From Nematostella vectensis (lineage: Eukaryota > Cnidaria > Anthozoa > Actiniaria > Edwardsiidae), in contig NC_064038.1 of NCBI RefSeq assembly GCF_932526225.1, forward strand, positions 2,730,001 through 2,794,000: a stretch of DNA of 64,000 nt, read 5' to 3'. The translations under genes and the position numbers were made by a program. Position 1 is the stretch's first letter. Every line of letters starts with the position of its first letter. The notes below the pieces were generated by a model. The model did no database searches, was not told the DNA's origin, and was given only the letters and a program-made list of their open reading frames with translations. Below, piece by piece: positions 1 through 9,042 of this stretch.

Positions 1-37
1 TTTTTTCTTTTTTTTTTTTCTATTAATTTTTTTTTTC
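1..37 (+). repeat. Tail of the preceding 3-kb unit (T-rich tract)
   Basis: The window opens inside the T-rich tract that follows the tRNA-like element in every unit. A further copy therefore lies upstream and the array extends beyond the left edge. Confidence 0.9.
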
Positions 38-130
38 GTAGAGCTTAACCCCTCTCACTCCTGCGTAGTTTTCGGAAAAATAATAAGAAGAAAAAAACAA
101 GAAAAAAAAAAAACAAAAAAAAAACAGACC
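1..130. repeat. Paired T-rich and A-rich tracts at the unit start
   Basis: A T-rich run (about 37 bases) is followed after about 35 bases by an A-rich run with AAGAAG and CAAG interruptions (about 77-125). The two are roughly complementary and could form a long AT stem. Tract lengths differ in almost every unit, making this the fastest-changing part of the repeat. The same pair lies at each unit start and twice in U10. Confidence 0.8.
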
Positions 131-153
131 ATCCAAACAACCGTCTGACTTTG

Positions 154-182
154 GGGGGAGGAGTGTTGACTGGCCCTCCCCC
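154..182 (+). other. GC-rich hairpin
   Basis: GGGGGAGG (154-161) pairs perfectly with CCTCCCCC (175-182) across a 13-base loop. It is conserved in nearly all units. In U10 the left arm has become a 17-G run. The next sequence, TCCGGATC repeated twice near 200-214, is also self-complementary. Confidence 0.6.
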
Positions 183-282
183 TCGTGAATTTTTCTCCGG
201 ATCTCCGGATCAATTCCGTAATGGCATCCATCGGAGTATGGAAATGGACCTGGAGGATACAAGCCTGGTATACATCATACAT

Positions 283-303
283 CTAGCAAAATGAGCTTGC
301 TAG
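283..303 (+). other. Seven-base-pair hairpin CTAGCAA/TTGCTAG
   Basis: A perfect inverted repeat with a 7-base loop, present in all units. It is short and has no T-run after it, so it is not a terminator. A structural or protein-binding role is unproven. Confidence 0.5.
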
Positions 304-401
304 ATTTACTGATGTCAACATTAGAAAGGGGAGGGACACTCTTTTCATACAGTACAATATTGCAGTTGTTACCTATTATTGAATAAGTGGGTAACATGTC
401 T

Positions 402-416
402 TTGTTTATCAAACAA
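402..416 (+). other. Small hairpin TTGTTT/AAACAA, broken in some units
   Basis: Six pairs with a 3-base loop in U1-U11, U13, U14 and U20-U22. In U12 and U15-U19 the left arm is TTTTTT after a two-base shortening (AATATGTCTTTTTTATC), so the hairpin is lost. It is mainly useful as a lineage marker. Confidence 0.5.
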
Positions 417-737
417 GGTCTATTTCTGAGACAAGCAAATTCAAGGGAGAGCTGTTGAAATAACAGGGGAATGTTGAAGGAAAAACAATTATCTGATTAA
501 AAAACTACTGTAGATTCCTTTGCACGAAGATAATAACAAACATAATTTTGATTGTTATTTAGGAGGAACGAGACGAGTTCTACAACATACTATGAAAAGT
601 ATGTATTACTCATCTAAATTATACAAGTAAAAAATTCTATTTAAAAAAATACTGTAAGTAATTAGGTAAATCCTAAAACATGTATAACATGTACAACACA
701 CTAAAAACTCCATGGCTATTGACTGTTTTCTACTCAC

Positions 738-1000
738 ATGTTTTTACAGTATATACAATTTCATTCTGGTACATCTTGTGGTCACTGTGCCATCTTCAGG
801 GCTACACCCAAAGCACCTGTGCACCCCATCCACCTAAGGGTGTCGGCTGCACAGGTGTTCCTGATGAAGGAGGGTAAGGAGGGCAGGAAAAGGTTCTGCG
901 ACACCTTGCTTTTATGGACCCCTATGATTCCGAGTTGAGTGTGGCCCCTGTAGATGTTGACAGGTCAACCTCACAGCCACATGAAAGAAATGCCTAATAT
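738..1000 (+). other. Exon-like GC-richer block, non-coding as it stands
   Basis: TTTTTACAG precedes this block like a 3' splice site, and GGAGGGTAAGG near 868 looks like a donor. Two frames are open for about 65 codons (680-877 and 738-938). I recognise neither product. The second frame is broken by TGA in U12, U16, U17 and U18 and loses nine bases in U21. This could be the remnant of a captured gene exon or chance. Codon-level constraint is not evident. Confidence 0.3.
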
Positions 1001-1375
1001 CTTATGCTTTACAGTGAGTGTTTTGCAGTCAAGTTGGTTTCTGTTAGTGGGTAAAAATTATTATAAATAATTGTAATCATGACTATGGTCACACTGTACA
1101 TATAGAACTGTAAATGAATAGAAAAAAAGTATATATTTCCAGTCAAACTACAGAATTGCATGATAACCTTGAAAGTATTGAATAAAAGACTGCAAAACCA
1201 ACATCTTTTGTACTAGTTGCTTAGTTGGTTGAATTGACCACGGGCAATTTTAAGCTGAATTCCTCCTTCCCCCACTCCCCCAACCCAGAAAAAAAAATAA
1301 TAAAAGAAAACTAAAACTAAAACAAAACCAACAGAGACCCCCTCCAGCTATTTTCTCTTATTTTTTTACAGCTAT

Positions 1376-1672
1376 TTAAAGGGGCAGTGCCATGGTAAGT
1401 GCTTTCAATAGCTCTCTGAACCTGACACAATGAAATTTAGTAAACTCTAATACTGACTTATGAGCTTTTGGTACATGTGGGGGACTTAAATTCAAAGAAA
1501 ATGACCACAAACTGTCAATAAACATAGTTTCTATAAAATATTGCTTCCAATAAAATATTGCATATTATTTTAACAAGGTATTGACAGCTTTTAAAAAGGT
1601 CAACTATTTGTAGGCGATTAAAAGCCTACAATAAACACTGACATGCGTAGTACCATGACGCTGTCCCTTTAA
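1376..1672 (+). mobile_element. TTAA-flanked MITE, U1 copy
   Basis: The element is 297 bases including both TTAA target duplications (1376-1379, 1669-1672). Left end AGGGGCAGTGCCATGGTA and the reverse complement of the right end AGGGACAGCGTCATGGTA agree at 15 of 18 positions. Inside are an inverted repeat GTAGGC/GCCTAC (1610-1629) and a tandem pair of near-identical ATAAAATATTGC motifs. It encodes no protein. TTAA duplications are typical of piggyBac-type transposition, so a piggyBac-related MITE is the best reading; family membership is inference. The same TTAA-bounded element sits at the same place in all full units, so it inserted before the array was amplified. Confidence 0.8.
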
Positions 1673-1751
1673 GTCTTTCATTGCCATAACGCCCTGAGAC
1701 GCCTGTAAAATATAGGCCCAACTCCAAAACGTCAAAAATGCAAACTAAACA

Positions 1752-1961
1752 TCACCAGACCCGGATACCCATAGATTCATCCAAGGCATAGACGACCTGC
1801 AAAAGCGCATCTAAGCAATGTAATAGAATTGACTCTTTTGTCAAAATATGAACCTTAATTGCTGACCAATTCGTAATAAAATGCTTAAACTTAGAAACAT
1901 TTCTTACCAAAAAAGACACGAAATTCCGAACTACAAATAGAGACAAGCAAACACAGATCAA
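1752..1961 (-). other. Recurrent 69-codon minus-strand open frame, probably not a gene
   Basis: The frame starts with ATG and is open for 69 codons in 19 of the 20 complete units that retain this region; U22 ends before it. It is lost by deletion in U5 and by a one-base frameshift in U8. I do not recognise the product. Of the substitutions I could assign between copies, about 11 change the amino acid (for example Val/Ala, Asp/His, Ser/Gly, His/Pro, His/Gln, Arg/Ser, Ser/Phe) and one is silent. That argues against selection on a protein. Confidence 0.25.
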
Positions 1962-2246
1962 GTCACCAATAGATACCTTTATTGCGCTCCGTCAGGTCCC
2001 ATTTTACAGCAATCAGTCACAATAATCAATGCTAGAACCTCCATTAGAAGCGAGTCACCATTGTTAGCCTATTTTGCATGCCTGCACTGCATCATGGGAG
2101 TCTTGAAAACACCTTGACAGACAGGCGGGCAATCTCCTCCAACAGAATCATAACAGTTTTTTATAAGTCTCTTTGCCCCGAAGCCAAACAAAACATTTCC
2201 AGGTCCAAGAAACCCAGAATAAGCCTGAAAACAATTTTCAGTCAAC

Positions 2247-2282
2247 GGTAGCTTAGCTTAACTGGTAGTGTTGGACTTGAAA
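2247..2282 (+). pseudogene. tRNA-Ser(UGA)-like 5' half
   Basis: GGTAGCT (acceptor-like) is followed by an A-box TAGCTTAACTGG (2254-2265) that fits TRGYNNARNNGG at every position. After a D-arm-like stretch comes TTGGA and then CTTGAAA (2276-2282), the anticodon loop of tRNA-Ser(UGA). The 3' anticodon strand should read TCCAA but reads TAGGG, and a G-run follows, so homology stops at the loop and there is no nearby B-box. It is best read as a truncated tRNA or the head of a tRNA-derived SINE. Copies start at 5253, 8253, 11253, 15967, 18965, 21969, 24973, 28287, 31275, 34270, 37583, 40579, 43576, 46575, 49566, 52546, 55542, 58545 and 61542. U5 lacks it. U9, U19 and U20 read GGTAACT; U21 has an altered A-box. 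The tRNA-Ser resemblance is from general knowledge of the family. Confidence 0.55.
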
Positions 2283-2639
2283 TAGGGGGGGAGGTTTCTG
2301 TTTTCAGTCTGTTTTTCTTACAATGTTGCTCAAAAGTAACCAGGAGTGAAAGGGTTGAAGTGAAATACAGCTATACTTCGTCAGGGTAGACAGTATTGCG
2401 GATTTTTTCGATATTCTATGCGATTTTACAAACCTCTCCTCCTTACGTCTTTCATTGCATTTTTCATTTTTTTTTTAATGAATATTTAGGCCGGTGAATA
2501 GCTTAATAAGCTCTACAAAGAAAAATAGAATCGCCAAATCGCACTTTTTTATTTCTATTTATTTTTGCTGTTTGCATGATATTAAAAAAACGGTTCCTAA
2601 AAAAAACGTTTTTCTTTCTTCGCTTGTTTGATGTCCTGT

Positions 2640-2925
2640 ACACGATAAAAGACAATGCGCCCGTGCGTTACGATGCCACGCGCCGACATAGCGAGCCCCC
2701 AAGGGACTCAAGACGCCCAAATAGACCTGTATTTTTTTTTTCACCCTCTATCTCAGCGAGCTGTGCGTGGCGTAACCGTATTACAGGCCTGGGATCCTGG
2801 TTATTGTCCTCCCCATTAATGCGCGGGTTGGAATACCTTGCAAGAGTGTTGTACAGCATATTCGCCGGAAATATCGGTGCTTGGGGCCTTCGGGTTCTTT
2901 ACAGCCTTCCGTAAAAGCCTTGTGC
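2640..2925 (+). other. CpG-rich block upstream of the tRNA-like sequence
   Basis: I count 16 CG dinucleotides between about 2641 and 2830, in a unit that is otherwise AT-rich and CpG-poor. A second A-box-like string, TGGCGTAACCG (2768-2778), lies about 210 bases before the B-box. A T-run near 2732-2741 varies from about 7 to 10 Ts between copies and shifts every reading frame across the block, so it is not protein-coding. It recurs in all full units and in U5. Function unknown; it could be a promoter-like island, a retained SINE body, or simply part of the founding unit. Confidence 0.5.
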
Positions 2926-3003
2926 TGCCATACCGATTGGGTAATCCGTATGTATGGTTTCCGTTTTGTTTTTCAGGTCGGGTTCGATCCCATGCCAATG
3001 GCA
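2926..3003 (+). other. 78-nt tRNA-like sequence with B-box and T7 terminator
   Basis: A 78-nt segment begins TGCCAT and ends ATGGCA, which pair perfectly as an acceptor-like stem. A D-arm-like hairpin GATT/AATC lies at 2935-2946. The exact Pol III B-box GGTTCGATCCC is at 2981-2991, and seven Ts follow at once (3004-3010), enough to stop Pol III. Against a working tRNA: the A-box position is poor, no anticodon stem forms, and the T-stem has only two good pairs. B-box starts in other units are 5986, 8987, 11983, 13695, 16697, 19703, 22698, 25703, 26003 (duplicate), 29021 (GGTTTGATCC), 32007, 35000 and 44306 (both GGCTCGATCCC), 38316, 41312, 47305, 50296, 53278, 56274, 59276 and 62266. It is probably a tRNA-derived pseudogene or SINE part; a transcribed Pol III RNA is possible. 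Confidence 0.45.
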
Positions 3004-3042
3004 TTTTTTTCTTTTTTTTTTTTTCTATTAATTTTTTTTTTC

Positions 3043-6040
3043 GTAGAGCTTAACCCCTCTCACTCCTGCGTAGTTTTCGGAAAAATAATAAGAAGAAAAA
3101 AACAAGAAAAAAAAAAACAAAAAAAAAACAGACCATCCAAACAACCGTCTGACTTTGGGGGGAGGAGTGTTGACTGGCCCTCCCCCTCGTGAATTTTTCT
3201 CCGGATCTCCGGATCAATTCCGTAATGGCATCCATCGGAGTATGGAAATGGACCTGGAGGATACAAGCCTGGTATACATCATACATCTAGCAAAATGAGC
3301 TTGCTAGATTTACTGATGTCAACATTAGAAAGGGGAGGGACACTCTTTTCATACAGTACAATATTGCAGTTGTTACCTATTATTGAATAATTGGGTAACA
3401 TGTCTTTGTTTATCAAACAAGGTCTATTTCTGAGACAAGCAAATTCAAGGGAGAGCTGTTGAAATAACAGGGAAATGTTGAAGGAAAAACAATTATCTGA
3501 TTAAAAAACTACTGTAGATTCCTTTGCACGAAGATAATAACAAACATAATTTTGATTGTTATTTAGGAGGAACGAGACGAGTTCTACAACATACTATGAA
3601 AAGTATGTATTACTCATCTAAATTATACAAGTAAAAAATTCTATTTAAAAAAATACTGTAAGTAATTAGGTAAATCCTAAAACATGTATAACATGTACAA
3701 CACACTAAAAACTCCATGGCTATTGACTGTTTTCTACTCACATGTTTTTACAGTATATACAATTTCATTCTGGTACATCTTGTGGTCACTGTGCCATCTT
3801 CAGGGCTACACCCAAAGCACCTGTGCACCCCATCCACCTAAGGGTGTCGGCTGCACAGGTGTTCCTGATGAAGGAGGGTAAGGAGGGCAGGAAAAGGTTC
3901 TGCGACACCTTGCTTTTATGGACCCCTATGATTCCGAGTTGAGTGTGGCCCCTGTAGATGTTGACAGGTCAACCTCACAGCCACATGAAAGAAATGCCTA
4001 ATATCTTATGCTTTACAGTGAGTGTTTTGCAGTCAAGTTGGTTTGTGTTAGTGGGTAAAAATTATTATAAATAATTGTAATCATGACTATGGTCACACTG
4101 TACATATAGAACTGTAAATGAATAGAAAAAAAGTATATATTTCCAGTCAAACTACAGAATTGCATGATAACCTTGAAAGTATTGAATAAAAGACTGCAAA
4201 ACCAACATCTTTTGTACTAGTTGCTTAGTTGGTTGAATTGACCACGGGCAATTTTAAGCTGAATTCCTCCTTCCCCCACTCCCCCAACCCAGAAAAAAAA
4301 ATAATAAAAGAAAACTAAAACTAAAACAAAACCAACAGAGACCCCCTCCAGCTATTTTCTCTTATTTTTTTACAGCTATTTAAAGGGGCAGTGCCATGGT
4401 AAGTGCTTTCAATAGCTCTCTGAACCTGACACAATGAAATTTAGTAAACTCTAATACTGACTTATGAGCTTTTGGTACATGTGGGGGACTTAAATTCAAA
4501 GAAAATGACCACAAACTGTCAATAAACATAGTTTCTATAAAATATTGCTTCCAATAAAATATTGCATATTATTTTAACAAGGTATTGACAGCTTTTAAAA
4601 AGGTCAACTATTTGTAGGCGATTAAAAGCCTACAATAAACACTGACATGCGTAGTACCATGACGCTGTCCCTTTAAGTCTTTCATTGCCATAACGCCCTG
4701 AGACGCCTGTAAAATATAGGCCCAACTCCAAAACGTCAAAAATGCAAACTAAACATCACCAGACCCGGATACTCATAGATTCATCCAAGGCATAGACGAC
4801 CTGCAAAAGCGCATCTAAGCAATGTAATAGAATTGACTCTTTTGTCAAAATATCAACCTTAATTGCTGACCAATTCGTAATAAAATGCTTAAACTTAGAA
4901 ACATTTCTTACCAAAAAAGACACAAAATTCCGAACTACAAATAGAGACAAGCAAACACAGATCAAGTCACCAATAGATACCTTTATTGCGCTCCGTCAGG
5001 TCCCATTTTACAGCAATCAGTCACAATAATCAATGCCAGAACCTCCATTAGAAGCGAGTCACCATTGTTAGCCTATTTTGCATGCCTGCACTGCATCATG
5101 GGAGTCTTGGAAACACCTTGACAGACAGGCGGGCAATCTCCTCCAACAGAATCATAACAGTTTTTTTTATAAGTCTCTTTGCCCCGAAGCCAAAAAAAAC
5201 ATTTCCAGGTCCAAGAAACCCAGAATAAGCCTGAAAACAATTTTCAGTCAACGGTAGCTTAGCTTAACTGGTAGTGTTGGACTTGAAATAGGGGGGGAGG
5301 TTTCTGTTTTCAGTCTGTTTTTCTTACAATGTTGCTCAAAAGTAACCAGGAGTGAAAGGGTTGAAGTGAAATACAGCTATACTTAGTCAGGGTAGACAGT
5401 ATTGCGGATTTTTTCGATATTCTATGCGATTTTACAAACCTCTCCTCCTTACGTCTTTCATTGCATTTTTATTTTTTTTTAATGAATATTTAGGCCGGTG
5501 AATAGCTTAATAAGCTCTACAAAGAAAAATAGAATCGCCAAATCGCACTTTTTTATTTCTATTTATTTTTGCTTTTTGCATGATATTAAAAAAACGGTTC
5601 CTAAAAAAAACGTTTTTCTTTCTTCACTTGTTTGATGTCCTGTACACGATAAAAGACAATGCGCCCGTGCGTTACGATGCCACGCGCCGACATAGCGAGC
5701 CCCCAAGGGACTCAAGACGCCCAAATAGACCTGTATTTTTTTTTTTCACCCTCTATCTCAGCGAGCTGTGCGTGGCGTAACCGTATTACAGGCCTGGGAT
5801 CCTGGTTATTGTCCTCCCCATTAATGCGCGGGTTGGAATACCTTGCAAGAGTGTTGTACAGCACATTCGCCGGAAATATCGGTGCTTGGGGCCTTCGGGT
5901 TCTTTACAGCCTTCCGTAAAAGCCTTGTGCTGCCATACCGATTGGGTAATCCGTATGTATGGTTTCCGTTCTGTTTTTCAGGTCGGGTTCGATCCCATGC
6001 CAATGGCATTTTTTTCTTTTTTTTTCTATTTTTTTTTTTC
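3043..6040 (+). repeat. 3-kb macrosatellite unit U2
   Basis: This unit is 2,998 bases long. Its first half and MITE resemble U1 (GCTTCCAAT, GCGTAGTACC). From about 5030 on it matches the second half of U3: CAATGCCAGA, GCCAAAAAAAAC, TTCTTCACTTG and AGCACATTCGCC. That switch is part of the evidence for a local duplication involving U3. Confidence 0.95.
4380..4676 (+). mobile_element. TTAA MITE, U2 copy
   Basis: 297 bases, same allele as U1 (GCTTCCAAT, GCGTAGTACC). Confidence 0.8.
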
Positions 6041-9000
6041 GTAGAGCTTAACCCCTTTCACTCCTGTGTAGTTTTCGGAAAAATAAGAAGAAGAAAAAAA
6101 CAAGAAAAAAAAACAAAAAAAAAAAAAAACAGACCATCCAAACAACCGTCTGACTTTGGGGGGAGGAGTGTTGACTGGCCCTCCCCCTCGTGAATTTTTC
6201 TCCGGATCTCCGGATCAATTCCGTAATGGCATCCATCGGAGTATGGAAATAGACCTGGAGGATACAAGCCTGGTATACATCATACATCTAGCAAAATGAG
6301 CTTGCTAGATTTACTGATGTCAACATTAGAAAGGGGATGGACACTCTTTTCATACAGTACAATATTGCAGTTGTTACCTATTATTGAATAAGTGGGTAAC
6401 ATGTCTTTGTTTATCAAACAAGGTCTATTTCTGAGACAAGAAAATTCAAGGGAGAGCTGTTGAAATAACAGGGGAATGTTGAAGGAAAAACAATTATCTG
6501 ATTAAAAAACTACTGTAGATTCCTTTGCACGAAGATAATAACAAACATAATTTTGATTGTTATTTAGGAGGAACGAGACGAGTTCTACAACATACTATGA
6601 AAAGTATGTATTACTCATCTAAATTATACAAGTAAAAAATTCTATTTAAAAAAATACTGTAAGTAATTAGGTAAATCCTAAAACATGTATAACATGTACA
6701 AAACACTAAAAACTCCATGGCTATTGACTGTTTTCTACTCACATGTTTTTACAGTATATACAATTTCATTCTGGTACATCTTGTGGTCACTGTGCCATCT
6801 TCAGGGATACACCCAAAGCACCTGTGCACCCCATCCACCTAAGGGTGTCGGCTGCACAGGTGTTCCTGATGAAGGAGGGTAAGGAGGGCAGGAAAAGGTT
6901 CTGCGACACCTTGCTTTTATGGACCCCTATGACTCCGAGTTGAGTGTGGCCCCTGTAGATGTTGACAGGTCAACCTCACAGCCACATGAAAGAAATGCCT
7001 AATATCTTATGCTTTACAGTGAGTGTTTTGCAGTCAAGTTGGTTTCTGTTAGTGGGTAAAAATTATTATAAATAATTGTAATCATGACTATGGTCACACT
7101 GTACATATAGAACTGTAAATGAATAGAAAAAAAGTATATATTTCCAGTCAAACTACAGAATTGCATGATAACCTTGAAAGTATTGAATAAAAGACTGCAA
7201 AACCAACATCTTTTGTACTAGTTGCTTAGTTGGTTGAATTGACCACGGGCAATTTTAAGCTGAATTCCTCCTTCCCCCACTCCCCCACCCCAGAAAAAAA
7301 ATAATAAAAGAAAACTAAAACTAAAACAAAACCAACAGAGACCCCCTCCAGCTATTTTCTCTTATTTTTTTACAGCTATTTAAAGGGGCAGTGCCATGGT
7401 AAGTGCTTTCAATAGCTCTCTGAACCTGACACAATGAAATTTAGTAAACTCTAATACTGACTTATGAGCTTTTGGTACATGTGGGGGACTTAAATTCAAA
7501 GAAAATGACCACAAACTGTCAATAAACATAGTTTCTATAAAATATTGCTTTCAATAAAATATTGCATATTATTTTAACAAGGTATTGACAGCTTTTAAAA
7601 AGGTCAACTATTTGTAGGCGATTAAAAGCCTACAATAAACACTGACATGCGCAGTACCATGACGCTGTCCCTTTAAGTCTTTCATTGCCATAACGCCCTG
7701 AGACGCCTGTAAAATATAGGCCCAACTCCAAAACGTCAAAAATGCAAACTAAACATCACCAGACCCGGATACTCATAGATTCATCCAAGGCATAGACGAC
7801 CTGCAAAAGCGCATCTAAGCAATGTAATAGAATTGACTCTTTTGTCAAAATATCAACCTTAATTGCTGACCAATTCGTAATAAAATGCTTAAACTTAGAA
7901 ACATTTCTTACCAAAAAAGACACAAAATTCCGAACTACAAATAGAGACAAGCAAACACAGATCAAGTCACCAATAGATACCTTTATTGCGCTCCGTCAGG
8001 TCCCATTTTACAGCAATCAGTCACAATAATCAATGCCAGAACCTCCATTAGAAGCGAGTCACCATTGTTAGCCTATTTTGCATGCCTGCACTGCATCATG
8101 GGAGTCTTGGAAACACCTTGACAGACAGGCGGGCAATCTCCTCCAACAGAATCATAACAGTTTTTTTTATAAGTCTCTTTGCCCCGAAGCCAAAAAAAAC
8201 ATTTCCAGGTCCAAGAAACCCAGAATAAGCCTGAAAACAATTTTCAGTCAACGGTAGCTTAGCTTAACTGGTAGTGTTGGACTTGAAATAGGGGGGGAGG
8301 TTTCTGTTTTCAGTCTGTTTTTCTTACAATGTTGCTCAAAAGTAACCAGGAGTGAAAGGGTTGAAGTGAAATACAGCTATACTTAGTCAGGGTAGACAGT
8401 ATTGCGGATTTTTTCGATATTCTATGCGATTTTACAAACCTCTCCTCCTTACGTCTTTCATTGCATTTTTATTTTTTTTTAATGAATATTTAGGCCGGTG
8501 AATAGCTTAATAAGCTCTACAAAGAAAAATAGAATCGCCAAATCGCACTTTTTTATTTCTATTTATTTTTGCTTTTTGCATGATATTAAAAAAACGGTTC
8601 CTAAAAAAAACGTTTTTCTTTCTTCACTTGTTTGATGTCCTGTACACGATAAAAGACAATGCGCCCGTGCGTTACGATGCCACGCGCCGACATAGCGAGC
8701 CCCCAAGGGACTCAAGACGCCCAAATAGACCTGTATTTTTTTTTTTCACCCTCTATCTCAGCGAGCTGTGCGTGGCGTAACCGTATTACAGGCCTGGGAT
8801 CCTGGTTATTGTCCTCCCCCATTAATGCGCGGGTTGGAATACCTTGCAAGAGTGTTGTACAGCACATTCGCCGGAAATATCGGTGCTTGGGGCCTTCGGG
8901 TTCTTTACAGCCTTCCGTAAAAGCCTTGTGCTGCCATACCGATTGGGTAATCCGTATGTATGGTTTCCGTTCTGTTTTTCAGGTCGGGTTCGATCCCATG

Positions 9001-9042
9001 CCAATGGCATTTTTTTCTTTTTTTTTTCTATTTTTTTTTTTC
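6041..9042 (+). repeat. 3-kb macrosatellite unit U3 (mosaic of U2 and U4)
   Basis: This unit is 3,002 bases long. The first half is almost identical to U4: CCTTTCACTCCTGTGTAG, GGGGATGG, TACAAAACAC, CAGGGATAC and MITE allele GCTTTCAAT/GCGCAGTACC. The second half is almost identical to U2. The switch lies between about 7650 and 8035. Confidence 0.95.
7380..7676 (+). mobile_element. TTAA MITE, U3 copy
   Basis: 297 bases, allele GCTTTCAAT with GCGCAGTACC, identical in these markers to U4. Confidence 0.8.

Larger units (their letters stand above)
38..3042 (+). repeat. 3-kb macrosatellite unit U1 (reference copy)
   Basis: This 3,005-base unit is complete and is used as the reference. In order it holds the T/A-rich tracts, a GC hairpin (154-182), small hairpins (283-303, 402-416), an exon-like block (about 738-1000), the MITE (1376-1672), a minus-strand open frame (1752-1961), a tRNA-Ser-like 5' half (2247-2282), a CpG-rich block (about 2640-2925) and a 78-nt tRNA-like sequence (2926-3003). 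Variants seen mainly in U1 and U2 are CCCAACCC before the A-run near 1285 and GCGTAGTACC in the MITE right end. No gene is supported inside it. Confidence 0.95.

Noticed and set aside
680-877. A 65-codon frame ending in ...PPKGVGCTGVPDEGG as a secreted peptide gene
   Set aside because: It overlaps another open frame in the same block, has no recognisable family, and its persistence is explained by the young age of the copies.
2576-2914. Open frames of 85-180 codons across the CpG-rich block on both strands
   Set aside because: The T-run near 2732 and the T/A-rich tracts differ in length between copies, so frames shift from unit to unit. No product is recognisable, and stretches of Phe or Lys come from homopolymers.
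2247-3003. A single split tRNA made of the tRNA-Ser-like half and the downstream B-box segment
   Set aside because: The 5' half begins GGTAGCT, which does not pair with the downstream 3' end ATGGCA; that end pairs with its own TGCCAT at 2926. The gap of about 640 bases is also far longer than known tRNA introns.
38-3042. Unit as a tandem Helitron or other full-length transposon
   Set aside because: The 283-303 hairpin is not followed by a CTRR end at suitable spacing, no terminal repeats bound the 3-kb unit, and no transposase or helicase is encoded.
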